Shown here: positions 1 through 10,444 of the stretch, in pieces
How the letters are laid out: each line of letters begins with the position of its first letter
How positions within the stretch are numbered: the first letter of the stretch is position 1
NCBI GenBank assembly: GCA_033964015.1
Contig: CM066912.1
Span: forward strand, 9,974,015 to 10,038,014
Direction: 5' to 3'
Origin: Scolanthus callimorphus
Taxonomy: Eukaryota; Cnidaria; Anthozoa; Actiniaria; Edwardsiidae
Length of the DNA: 64,000 bases
Translations under genes and position numbers: made by a program
The notes under the pieces: model-generated
The model's input: only the letters and a program-made list of their open reading frames with translations
What the model was told of the DNA's origin: nothing
The model's database searches: none

Positions 1-714
1 AAACACTGGTTGGAGACAGGTAAATAAGGGCATGACTAAAGCGCGGGAGGTCTATTTGTTGAAAACTTAGTACATCATCATCAACATCTGGAAAAATGGG
101 GAGCTCGATTCTAATAGAATCAATCTTATTCTCGAAGAAACACGAAAAATTCTCGGTCAGTTCTTGAACGGAGGAGCTTGATGGAAATTGCTTTTCAACC
201 TTGCGGTGTAATAGACGGTCAATGGTGTTAAAAAGAACTTTTTGATTAGAAGCATTGTCTGAGATGATGTTAGAGTAAAAATTCATCTTTGCTTCTTTTA
301 CCATTGTTCTCACACGTTCACACTGTTCCAGGAACATTTCACGATCAACAGTGAGCTGGGATTTCCTCCAACGCCTCTCCAATCTACGACGGTGACATTT
401 CGCAGCTGCAATTTCATCCGAATACCAGGGAGCAGCAGGGCGAGATGTCAGAAGGCACCTTTTTACTGGCGCATGGGAGTCAACTAGCCGGGACAACTCA
501 GAGTGATACTGCTCACAAAGATCTTCTAAACAGTTAGCTGGTGATGTTATTAACGAAGATGATGCAAGATCACTTCGGAAAGAATCGACATCGGCAGAGC
601 GTAGTTTTCGAAAAGTTTTCTCGACTCTCACTGCCAGAGGTTTTAGCAAATTAAGATCACATTTGACAAAATAATGGTCAGAGAGGCAGGGGTCGAAAAC
701 ACTAGTGCCCACTA
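1..714 (-). pseudogene. Non-LTR retrotransposon ORF2 fragment (endonuclease end to RT linker)
   Basis: Reading the minus strand from about 714 downward gives the end of an AP-type endonuclease (the SDHYFVK block, whose His is a catalytic position in this family). A long basic linker follows, with the block APWYSDEIAAAKCHRRRLER and then EQCERVRTMVKEAKMNFYS. This linker lies between endonuclease and reverse transcriptase in many LINE-type elements. The RT itself would lie beyond position 1, outside the window. At about 715 the match stops abruptly against BEL/Pao protease sequence, so one element inserted next to or into the other. No intact reading frame was recognised. The family call rests on motif recognition, not on a database comparison. 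Confidence 0.6.
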
Positions 715-1495
715 TTATATCCTCTTCCTTTCTTCAGAGTGAAAGGTGCGTGTGAAATGAGAGCGCGACCGTCTGCGATGCTCTTCTACTAGCGTCGGAC
801 CAAAGCAAACCCACCCCAAATGAGTGAGTCTAGCTATTGGGTCTCCTTGTCGACTACCATGTACCTCCTTCAAGACATGGTGGAAAACTGGATGGTCACT
901 ACCTATCAACACATCTATTTGCCGTCTACGAGCCGTCTGGTTTATTGGTATGGTCACCAAGTGGGGCCACTTCGATTTTAGTTCTGCCCAGTTAAAGGCA
1001 GGTGTGTCTACAGTAATGTTATTTAAGACATTTGCCTTTAAGTTAGAGGAGAAGGAGTGATTCACACTTGAGACAATCAAATCAACTTTGTTTCTTAATT
1101 TCCAGTCCACCAGTGCCTGAAATAGTAAGATCCTGATCTTCACCTTGCAAATGGAGCTCTTCAGCAGCAATCTCTGTAATATAAGATCCTGTTGAACATG
1201 GGTCTAGCATGACATTGACTTTTAGTGAAACATGTTCAGTTCGCAGTGTCACGTGAGACCTGCTAGTTGTGTTACCGCTTGATGTCTGACTATAACTATC
1301 ACTGGATTGTGGTGTACTTGCAGTCTGTTGACTGAAATCCTGGGTAGCCTGTGGTGATGAAACCGTGTGGGGACTGGGTCTACTGGTCTGACCTTGACCT
1401 TGACCAGAAGGTTTGTGGAGTAACCTACTATGCTGTGTACTATCACAGCCATCAACTCCACAGCACCTAGCTCGACTACTATTCTTCAGCTCTCT
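715..1495 (-). pseudogene. BEL/Pao retrotransposon protease region (broken)
   Basis: On the minus strand, from high to low coordinates, there is a cysteine-rich segment CCGVDGCDSTQHSRLLH typical of the end of BEL/Pao gag, a Ser/Gln/Thr-rich spacer, and a retropepsin-like region with VNVMLDPCSTGSYI (active-site loop). The frame breaks after EIKKQS. It continues in another frame, which holds RRRQIDVLIGSDHP and PIARLTHLGWVCFGP, the conserved end of the DUF1758-type protease as it enters pol. Reverse transcriptase and integrase are not present in the window. The frameshift, the insertion at about 1496 and the abrupt end at 715 show a dead copy. It belongs to the same element as the gag at 2843-5287. 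Confidence 0.72.
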
Positions 1496-2842
1496 CTTTA
1501 ATTCATTTAATTAGTAAAATTGCGTCAGCTATTGATCGCCGCGAATTTACAGTTGGGGTTTTCCTCGATCTCTCTAAAGCGTTTGATACCTTGGATCATG
1601 TGATTCTTTTGAAAAAATGGAGCACTATGGTATTCGCGGCCCTGCGTTAGATTGGGTTAAGAGTTATTTTTTCAAATCGCAAACAATATGTTTTATTTGA
1701 CCAAACCTGTTCCGACCAGCAGATTATCAGATGCGGTGTCGCCCAGGGTTCAATACTAGGTCCACTGCTGTTCATACTATATATTAACGATCTTCCCAGA
1801 GTTGTTAATTTAGCAGAGTCTTTGCTTTTTGCAGATGATACCAGTATTTTTTATTCAAACTCTGACTTAGCAAATACGATATCTGTCCTAAATAACGAGC
1901 TCTCTGCTATTGATCTCTATACGAAAGCCAACAAACTTTCTGTAAATATTTCCAAAACAAATTACGTAATATTTAAATCCAATCAGAAGTCGATTCGGCA
2001 TTCAATCCCTTCATTAGTTTTTAATAATATTTCACTCAAACAAGAGAAGGCAGTCAAATTCTTGGTGTCTTCATAGATGAAAATCTCACCTGGAAGTACC
2101 ATATAAATCATATATGTAAAAAGATCGCAAAGTCTGTTGGCATCCTGTTCAGATCTCGTTTTTTTCTCTCACAGTCTACTAAATTATCACTATACTATAG
2201 CATAATTTACCCCTATCTATCCTATTGCACAACAGTATGGTCTTCAACTTATGCCTCCAATCTGAATAGAATTTTTTTTACTTCAAAAGAGAGCTGTACG
2301 AATTATTACAAATTCTGATTACCGAGCACATTCTACTCCTTTATTCCGACAACTAAATTTATTAGATATTTACAAAATTAATTCCTTCCATGTTGCGAAA
2401 TTTATGTTTTCTTATTACCACCAACTTTTGCCCCCAATCTTTTCAAATTTGTTTGTAACTAGCCGTCAGCTCCATGATTATAACACTAGAAACTCTGATC
2501 ATTATCGTTCCCACGCTTGTCGCACAAACATGAAAAAAATTACTATTCTTTTTCAAGGCCCCAAAATCTGGAACTCCCTACCATTATCTGTCGCGTCATC
2601 TGTTAACATTTCATCGTTTAAAAAGAAACTCACTGAATTTTTGCTTTCTCGCTCTTTTTCCTTGTAATCTTTATTTGTCCGTTTCGTGCTTGAATATTAA
2701 TATAATTATTTAACTGTAAAGAGGGGGGGCCTCCTCGCACAAGCCTGGTGGTTTTTTTAGGCCCTCTCGCCTCTATATTCTTCTGACCGACTGTAAGTTA
2801 ATCCTGATGATGGCAAATAAACTTGACTTGACTTGACTTGAC
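1496..2842 (+). pseudogene. 5'-truncated non-LTR retrotransposon inserted in BEL element (reverse transcriptase)
   Basis: The plus strand encodes a LINE-type reverse transcriptase in pieces. FTVGVFLDLSKAFDTLDH (palm motif A with its Asp) is followed after a frameshift near 1610-1680 by RCGVAQGSILGPLLFILYIN (motif B), LLFADDTSIF (catalytic FADD, near 1828) and a thumb region. The C-terminal block from 2404 holds HDYNTRNSDHYR and GPKIWNSLPLSV, the usual end of CR1/L2/Jockey-like ORF2 proteins. The 5' part (endonuclease) is missing, as expected for 5' truncation. The 3' end finishes in GCAAATAA followed by short tandem ACTTG units. The insertion splits the BEL zinc-knuckle region, so it is younger than the BEL copy. 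Confidence 0.8.
2820..2842 (+). repeat. (ACTTG)n tail of the non-LTR element
   Basis: Four tandem ACTTG units directly follow the AATAAACTTG end of the retroelement. Simple repeat tails of this kind mark the 3' ends of L2/CR1-like elements and set the right boundary of the insertion. Confidence 0.75.
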
Positions 2843-4300
2843 AGGCAGCAGCTTTGTGTCCTGCTGCTAGGCAACGAAACATCGCCTGGATTTTTCGATC
2901 AGACCTTTTCGCTGGGACACCGGTAGTCCCTTAAAAACATCACAAGCCCACGGAGGGTGATCTTTCTTACAAGATTGCACTATGCAGTTGGTGTCTTTGG
3001 ACAATGTGTTGAAACCTCTCTCCTTCTTTCTTTGGGGTCTGTGGTCACCCTGTGTACTCGTCCCCAGTCCACTTGTCTCTTCCTTGGCTTCTTCCATTAT
3101 CTGGACTCTGAGTTCAACCCATTCAACTAATGTTTCAAAAGAATCCTCTTTTGCATGTTCCAAAAGCCACGACTTATAACATTGAACATCCTCCTCGGGT
3201 AGCTTCTCTTTACTGATTAGACTTAAACTTGTACCCAATAAATCTCCCCGCCCCTCACTTGTATCTCTTAGAACAATAAGAGTTCTGTCCAACACATTTA
3301 GAAAACCTTCTAGATCCCCCAGATTTTTTGGACGTACTTTCTGCCAATTCTTGAGAGTGTTCAAGGTTTTAATTTGTAGCCTTTTATCTCCCTCATACTT
3401 CTTATCCAATTTCTCCTTTGCTCTTTCATATGCGTTGGAGGAAAAACCCAAGTCTTTAACTAACTTAAGTGCTTTACCACTCAAGCTACTCTGTAGTCTT
3501 AACATTTTCTCACTTACAAGTATTGCTGACTGGTCAACAGCTGTTGTAAATGCAGCTTTCCACTGTTCATACTCTGTTTTATCCTCACCATTGAATGTTG
3601 GCAAGTCTACACCCTTCAATTTGATGGGGGCTACCCTTTGTGGAGCCTGGGTACCAGAATTAGAAACTGAGGGTGTGTTTACTCATGTTTAAATCAGAGG
3701 CTTGTTGTCCCGGTAAATGGATGGGAACATTCTGAACAGTAGGTGATTGCATGTTCAAAACAGGATAATGCAAGGTCTGTTGCCATGGGGATGACTGGGA
3801 ATGGACACTCTGGGTTGTAGGCACTTGTTTACTGATACTGGGGCCAGTGGATATGTGTTGGGGGTGCCATGAGGTTGATGCGTGGGACTGTTGCCATGGT
3901 GATCGGGTAACTTGTTCATTCACACTTTGGGGTTTTTGTTGTGAATGAGCTGGGGTTTGCCAAACCGCTGTGTTATAATTACTTGGGAAGATTCCATTCT
4001 CTGGGCTGTGCTGCTGCACTGACTGTGCAAGAGGATCTTTTAACAATGGGTCAGGAGGGTCACTTATGTCAGAATCTGGGATGGGATGCGGGGGCATCTG
4101 TATTGGGGTTGCAGGACTACTGATGGGATCTGGGACAAATTGTATTGGCACCTGCACTGGGGTATTCTGGGCCATATTATTACTTGCAGCCATGATAGGG
4201 ACCTGGGGTGATGGGGAATTGGTATGTATCTCAGGGGTATCAGACCGAGATCTGGCATCAGTAATAGAAACGATTTATTGGCCCGACAATAAAAACATTT
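2843..4300 (-). pseudogene. BEL/Pao gag, central and C-terminal part
   Basis: The minus strand carries a Pro/Gln/Ser-rich disordered segment (about 4193-3660), then a DUF1759-type gag core starting LPTFNGEDKTEYEQWKAAF (about 3607) and running through SKEKLPEEDVQCYKSWLLEH. A zinc-binding stretch CIVQSCKKDHPPWACDVF follows. The next CCHC knuckle (CF-x-CLAAGHKAAAC) is interrupted by a small frameshift near 2870, just before the non-LTR insertion boundary. The segments at 4193-3660 and 3619-2867 are in different frames. This packages element RNA in active copies; this copy cannot make an intact protein. Confidence 0.75.
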
Positions 4301-4568
4301 ATGGCATTCCCGACTGATTTGTAAAGAGGCTAGGAGCACGGGATGGCACGTGCCAGGCACATGCTAGTTACATTCACGGGAGTGGCACGCGCGCGCCAGC
4401 TAGCCAACCATTCAATTGACACCCCTCTGGGGAACTCCACACGAGGTCCCAACCTGCGCCATCTTGGTCGTAAAGGAAAATTTTGCCGCCTCCATCCCCC
4501 ACCTCCTGGCCGTCTGTTTTTTATCAGATAGTCTTTGTTTCCCACCTTTACTCGCCAAATGTAGCTGT

Positions 4569-5287
4569 TCAATTTAAAGCGAATAAAACCGGCTTTGTGC
4601 AGGGGCACTCAGCCAATTTATCCCAGCTCTCGTATACTTTGGTATTTGTCTCGTAAACGGAGCTCAACAGCGCAGCGCACTTGTATTGAGAAAACCGATT
4701 GTCTCCGACTGTATCACTCGAGGGAATGCCATAAACAATTTTATGGGCCTCTTCAGTTCTCTGTTTTGCCAATTCAAATTCTACAGTTTTTTTCTGAAGT
4801 TCCCATTGTTTCTGTCTTTCTTCTGCTTGCATTTCCCTTAGCCTTTTATTGGCTTCTTATAACTCTGACCCTTGACCAATTTCGATAGGGTTGTACCTAA
4901 ACTTTCAGACTGATATAGGTGTTCAGATAGCGCAGCAGATTCGGCTTCCCCCATTTCTAATCTTTCATCCAAATGTGCCTCTGCTGCTTTTATAACATAA
5001 TCCGCCCCATTCCCTATTTCTTCAATTTCTTTATCCAAGGTCTCTATATCAATGTCAATGCCCTCACACGATTCAAAAATATAATGCTCTTTCAGAAGTC
5101 CTATGAGTCGTTCGATAATGTTAAGTTCCGATTTGATACTATTAATAACACATCTAATAGCATTCTTACTTGACAATTGATCAACTACTAAGTCATTTAG
5201 ACGTTTCTTTGCTTTCGTTAGCCTTGTTTTGGCGTTTTTCTTCTCCTTTTTTAACTTTTCTAGTCGAGCCATGGTCGAGTCCGCCAT
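4569..5287 (-). pseudogene. BEL/Pao gag N-terminal coiled-coil region
   Basis: A minus-strand frame starts at ATG 5287 (MADSTMARLEKLKKEKKNA) and is rich in Lys/Glu heptads, as in the N-terminal coiled coil of BEL/Pao gag. After a frameshift near 4850 it continues as EANKRLREMQAEERQKQWEL, still coiled-coil-like, and ends at a stop at 4569. Between 4569 and about 4300 the gag frame is lost in unrelated sequence, so an insertion or rearrangement probably splits this part from the downstream gag. The assignment rests on position directly upstream of clear gag and on composition. Confidence 0.55.
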
Positions 5288-6829
5288 CTTGATTGAATGA
5301 AACCTGAAAATGTACGAGCTTTCCTCGAGTCAAATGCTAAAATTTTACGAGTTTACCTTCATAAAACTGAATATCCGGCTGTCGAATGGACCAATTTGTT
5401 CCCACCAGCTGGGAACGAATGAGCGCTGGTTACAAAATGACTGAATCTCCAACAGATCAAACTGTACATTTCCCACTGAAATAACATGTGCTTACAAGCT
5501 AGTCTCTCGCCCGCGGTCCGTTCAGCGGGCATTATTACAAAACACAGGAATCCCGCAAATACAGTAAGTAATCAAACATTAATCCGTAACAGATATTGTA
5601 CATTAAAATGTCTAATAAGATATATTTATTGTCAAATGTGAAATCTCCCTTCTTCCAGTCTTCATCAGATACTTTGCCATCCTGTGAATGATATAGCCCT
5701 GGCATGTAATTGACTACATGACTACGTTGTGTGTAACGTTGAGATTTTGTGACAGTCCCCATGGCTCTTTTATTTTCGTCCATTAACATTCTCATCCAGG
5801 CAAGTTCGGGTTTGCCAATAAACCTACAAACCTACTAATGCGCTGATTGACTAACTTTTCAAATTTTCTAGCATTATTATTTCACACAGTAACTGAATAA
5901 GAATAAGGGTTGTCTTTCTGATGCAAGCTGGAACTGCACCAGAAGATCACAACATTGCACACCCGGCAATGAGTCAGTCATATGCTGTATTTAAGGCTCA
6001 ATAACATAATTTGCAAGGGTAGAAATTGCCTGGAATATCTCAAATCATGCCTAATTGCATGGTGTTCAACACGTTTTCTAAAAGAAACACTTTTATAAAG
6101 CAATTACGTCTCATCCCATCTGACCTACCACAGCTGATGTTCTTGGTGGTTAAAAGAGAAGAGAAAGTTGCTCTGGAGTTTTTCTTCTCTCTTGGCACCT
6201 TCCTTCCCATCAATAAGTTCCCCTCTGTAGACAAAGAGTAGCTCTTCTTTCTTGAATGCAGTAGTTGCAAAAACCCCTCTTCCTATACAAAGTAGAAATG
6301 AAAATGTGTGTCAAGTAATTACTCTGTAAATGAACATTAATTAAAAAAATATTAGAAAACGATTTCTGTAAAAAGATCGTGCGTCAGAGATTGACAAGTA
6401 CCACAGAGGAACCCCAAATCAACAGAGACTCTTTACAAAAAAGTGAGAAGTACCTCAGAGAAACCCCAAATCAACAAAGAATATTCACAAAAACTATAAC
6501 ATTTCGATGAAAAGAATTAAGAACCCCAATAAATGCACCATTATATTTTTTTAATTATCCTGAGGCTTGTGCTAGTAGATCTAGAGAGGGCATTAGTGAC
6601 ATCAAAGAAGTCTCACATTTAATTCAATTAATTCATGGGTAAAGGGTAAAATGTGGAAATTAAGGTTGTGTAAAAATTTGAATAGAAGTTACAAAGGACT
6701 AGCGGTAACACATGATAGCTATTTTGCTTATTTCTGAAGCAATAAACACAAATTGCTTCTCCTTTTTAAGACCAGGAAAGCTGCTTACCTATGTAAGTGT
6801 TCATAACCTGGCCTCCAGACCTGGTCTAT
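5288..6829. other. No gene seen; possible BEL leader/LTR remnant at its left edge
   Basis: Nothing coding is recognised. The first 250 bases lie where the leader and 5' LTR of the minus-strand BEL element should be. TTGGTCCATTCGAC on the minus strand (about 5381-5394) sits where a primer-binding site would be expected, but no matching second LTR is in the window. The rest is AT-rich unique-looking sequence. Confidence 0.3.
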
Positions 6830-7232
6830 CATTGCCAAGTTTCATATCGTGAGGGACTGTGTACGAATCCCTTAATATTACGATAGTCAAAACAAGACCC
6901 ACCTAGTAAGAAAGAGCACATCTACCTGTGCAAAATCCGAAAATTTGTTGTTAATCGAATCAATACTGACCAAGATACAACAATTTCAAAACTCAATTAG
7001 AAACGTATGGCGTCCGGACAAAATCGACAGAAATGTCCGCACACCGTACGTTTCTTATAACATTTTGGAGTTTTTAAATTGCTATATTTTTGTCAGTATT
7101 GACTCAATTACCATCAAATTTTCGGATTTTGCACAGGTCGATGTGTTTTTTTTACTAGGTGGGTCTTGTTTTGACAATGGTAATATTAAGGGATTCGTAC
7201 CCAGTCCCTCACGATATGAAACTCGGCAATGG
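6830..7232. repeat. Foldback element A (long inverted repeat)
   Basis: The left arm begins ATTGCCAAGTTTCATATCGT and the right arm ends with the near-complement ACGATATGAAACTCGGCAAT. The arms pair almost continuously through matching blocks such as CCTGTGCAAAATCCGAAAAT against ATTTTCGGATTTTGCACAGG, down to a short loop near 7020-7040. No ORF is supported inside. It shares its terminal sequence with the foldback at 25104-25443, so this is a non-autonomous repeat family. Confidence 0.85.
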
Positions 7233-7534
7233 TCAATCAGTTCACTTGGTTTCTCTTTTTTCTCTGCTAATTACAAATTACAAAATAGAAAAGAGAGAAA
7301 GATCATTGGCCATGGTATACATTGTATACTCGATACAGTTACTGATTCAGTTGAAGCTCAAGCTGTCTAAGGATCTTTTAACACAATTTGAATAACCAGC
7401 TAAACAGAAAGAAATTTGCTATCCCCGAGTCATGCATCTATACTATTATAATCGGGTTGTCTACGCAAACGTTTCTGATTGGCTAAATCGTTCGCACTCA
7501 CTCCGCTTAGGCCTGAAGCTGTGTCGGCAAAAGA

Positions 7535-8160
7535 AGTTCACAAACCTGCAGAGAAGGTGGAAATCTCGACAGTGAGCGTGTTTTGGTTGTAAAAGATTCA
7601 CCCTGGACTAAGTTCTAATTCAAGCGATTTCTTAAGCGTGGGACAAAGCTGCCATCGCCGCCATTTTGAAATCTCCCACAGAAACTAAAAAAGAACTCAG
7701 TTCGCACAGCCGAGAGCACCATAGTCATTCAGACCTAAATGGTTCTGTCGCAGATTACTGTCAGAAATGTGCAGGGATAATTGTTATTTGAAAGCTTTAA
7801 GTTGAGAAAAAATTTCATTCAGCTTGAACAAACGTACACCAGTGCCTTGCTTTCCTGTTCGCGCGCTAAGGCGCAAAGGGTGACAAATTTACAGAAAGCA
7901 AATCCATGAATAATATACTCAAAGTGTAAATTCTTACGCTGTATCGCAAAACGAAGGACACACACCCGAAGAGAAGAAGGAAATCTCTCAAGTGGGCGTT
8001 TTTGTTAGAAAAGATTCACCTTGGGCTAAGTTCTAATTGAAGCGATTTTTTTCGGCGAGGGACGAGGCCGCCATCGCGGCCATGTTGAAATGTCCCACAT
8101 AAACTAAAAAAGAACTCATTTCCCTCAGCCGAAAGCACCATAGACATTCAAAACCATAGA
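7535..8160. repeat. Diverged direct duplication, unit about 190 bp
   Basis: Two copies of one unit lie in direct orientation at about 7535-7735 and 7965-8155. Shared blocks in order are GAGAAG(G/A)xGGAAATCTC, AAAAGATTCACC, TAAGTTCTAATT, GCCGCCAT, TCCCACA, AACTAAAAAAGAACTCA and GCACCATAGxCATTCA. No coding content is seen. Confidence 0.8.
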
Positions 8161-8530
8161 CATTCAGATTACAAGTCGGTGGTCCAGCCCACGGCCTTCT
8201 TCGAGAACAAGTTCGGGATATTCATCGATCTCCGAAATAAAAGGCGAGAGACCACCTCGTGCACGGTGACGGTCACGCAGCCCTCGGTCCGGAGAAGAAC
8301 AATCAGTTCCAGATGATCGAACCGCCACCGGCTCGGGGAACTGCCACATATACCTGCTAGGTGACGCCGCATTCGAGCTCGATAGTCAGACCGCTTACTA
8401 TTGATATTAAGGCAGTTAAGTGCCATCATACTATACTGATGGACCGACTCTCTGACCTTATTCCAGGCCATCTGTTAATAGTGGGGCCTACCGGCTCGAG
8501 GAAGTCGCAACTAGTCGTCGACGCTCTTTG
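8161..8530 (+). other. GC-rich segment with P-loop-like and other protein remnants
   Basis: In a strongly GC-rich island, the plus strand reads SVVQPTAFFENKFGIFIDLR (about 8176-8235), then after frame changes GSGNCHIYLLGDAAFEL. In a third frame comes DRLSDLIPGHLLIVGPTGSR followed by KSQLVVDAL (about 8440-8529). GPTGSRKS resembles a Walker A motif with Arg in place of the last Gly. The pieces have the right order and strand to be one broken mobile-element protein region. Polinton/Maverick-like elements encode packaging ATPases with such loops, but that family assignment is only a guess. All pieces are broken by stops. Confidence 0.3.
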
Positions 8531-8734
8531 AGGGCCATTTCGGGGAAAGTTCCACGTAGTTCCACGGGAAGCGCAGCGGGGTGCGGCGCCGTTGCAAAGA
8601 CGCAAGCGTTTGCGCAAGCGTGTGCACAAGCGCACTTGCTGGGCGCTTGCTAGGGTGCTCCCATGTGCGCTTGCCGGGGCGGAAACCACGCTGATCAGCG
8701 CGGCGGGACGCGGCGCCGGCACCAAGCCGATTAG

Positions 8735-8965
8735 ACGCTGAGGTTCAGACCCGCCTGCGGCTAGGTGCCGGCGCCGGCGCGGCGGTGCTTAATGATCGGA
8801 AACTAAGCTGGAAGCCGCGGGGCGTCGGTGACGACACCAGGTTGCCGATTCCACGCTGAGGTTCAGACCCGCTTGCGGCTTGGTGCCGGCGCCGGCGCGG
8901 TGGTGCTCAATGATCGGAAACTAAACTGGAAGCCGGGTTGCGTCGACGACGGCACCAGGTTGCAA
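8735..8965. repeat. GC-rich tandem duplication, period 118 bp
   Basis: The block ACGCTGAGGTTCAGACCCGC is found at 8735 and again at 8853. Both copies continue through GTGCCGGCGCCGGCGCG, TGATCGGAAACTAA and CTGGAAGCCG. A short inverted copy of the core (GCGCCGGCACCAAGCCG) lies at 8712-8728, just before the first unit. The segment is far more GC-rich than its surroundings. Confidence 0.85.
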
Positions 8966-9500
8966 CTGGTCCATAACCCCCGGAATATACTACTTGATTG
9001 CATAAAAAATGTCCTCCTCAAAATTAGCATCGATTCAGGAGAAAAATTGCCGGCCACTTTTCTTTGATGGCGACCGAACTTCCCTATTTCGCGACCACGG
9101 ATATTTGTTTGCATTCGTGCGTGCCAATGGCAGCTCTTGAAAAAAGTTGATGTTTGGCCTTTATAATGTAGTAAGGTGTTCTACTAGGTAGGTATCCCAT
9201 TTTTGCAACAGTGTTCCCAAGTTATAAAGAAAAGATGCGAATATTTTATAGATAATTAGGCTAAAATTTGAACCAAGCACTTGAAAGGGTTCCCTGTAAT
9301 TGCTAAAATGGGCAAGCTGGATGGCAATTGTTTCAAAACTTGCGACGATATAGGCATGAAAACAAACGTGTTTTTTTATAGATAAGAGGTTGTATGTGAA
9401 AATGGCATGGGTAGCTTGCCAATTCTAAAAACAATCTATAACTTATCTATAACCTATAAACCTGAAACTTGGTATTCTTACTATTTTCTGGGCGCTCTAT
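8966..9500. other. No gene seen
   Basis: AT-rich sequence with short low-complexity motifs such as repeated TATAGATAA and CTATAAC. No frame or RNA gene is supported. Confidence 0.5.
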
Positions 9501-9801
9501 CTAGTGGCGTGAATTTTAGCTACAATGGCGGACAAAACTTGTTGGGACACTGCCCGTTATTCAGGGCCGAATGACGTGAAACGGAAGGCTCTAGAAAAAC
9601 TAACATGAAAATCCCCTCTCCACGGTCACAATGTTGAGAAATTAGCTCCGTACACTTTGTCATGCTCTAAAACAACATTGTACCGGGGAGGGGGCTGACA
9701 AACATATTTTACAATAAAGTATCATGAAATGAGGGTTAAAAGACACTAGTGTCCAAACATTTTTGTCCGCCATTGTCTGAGGCAAAAATTAGACAGCGTA
9801 C
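9501..9801. mobile_element. Short TIR element (MITE-like)
   Basis: Inverted arms of about 40 bases: TACAATGGCGGACAAAACTT near 9530 is complementary to the right-hand block around AAACATTTTTGTCCGCCATTG near 9755-9775, and AATTTTAGC pairs loosely with the AAAAATTAG block. The inside is non-coding. No target-site duplication was confirmed. Confidence 0.65.
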
Positions 9802-10027
9802 CTTCTATTAATGCTGTGTTTGCGTAATAAACAAACAACTGACTGGATTGTTTTAGTACTTTGATTAATAATAGAACAAGCAACGTGGGTGTGTAGCTTG
9901 TTATCGGATCTGCAACGTATTTGAGTAAAATTGCATTACAGAACGTACATTCGAGGGTCAGTTGGATTGTGACATAATAGAAATTAGAAGTGCTAAGCAG
10001 TGGTCATGGGTTTTCCCGGCCGTATTT

Positions 10028-10440
10028 CTCCGCTTAAAGGGGCATTCATTCTACTTAATGAATCTCTGAGACAACTACCGGTGACGAGGTTTAGTAAAAA
10101 GCTTAAAACTTCAAGGTGAAGCTATTATAGGCTGCGGAATTGTATCGATAAAGACAACTTAGAAGGTACGGAGAAGCACAAAGGTGGGCGGCCCAAAAAA
10201 CTTACGGTAGCACAGGAAAGAAAAATCATCCGTGTTTTTTAGAGAGTTCGTGCAGTGAACGCTAACATTTCTTGAAAAAGACTTATGGTGCATGCACATA
10301 TCTGAGAAGAAAAAAGGAAGCAATAGAACTGTAAGACCTTTGACTTATTCCGGTCTCATTTACATTGCAACGCGCACGTGTTGTGCAAATGTAGCCTCCA
10401 CCACAGGCAACCCAAATACGGAAAATAAACTCTCGCCTTA
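10028..10440 (+). pseudogene. Tc1/mariner-like transposase remnant
   Basis: The plus strand encodes, across stops, the N-terminal helix-turn-helix part of a Tc1-like transposase. GAFILLNESL leads to RPKKLTVAQERKIIRVF (about 10180-10240) and then, after a stop, RVRAVNANIS and KDLW-like pieces. The GRPKKLT followed by QERKIIR is the familiar linker between the two DNA-binding helices in this family. The DDE catalytic domain was not found downstream. In-frame stops show it is inactive. Confidence 0.6.
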
Positions 10441-10444
10441 CTGA

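Noticed and set aside
1249..1461. 70-codon minus ORF
   Set aside because: Out-of-frame shadow of the BEL gag/protease spacer, which reads in another minus-strand frame.
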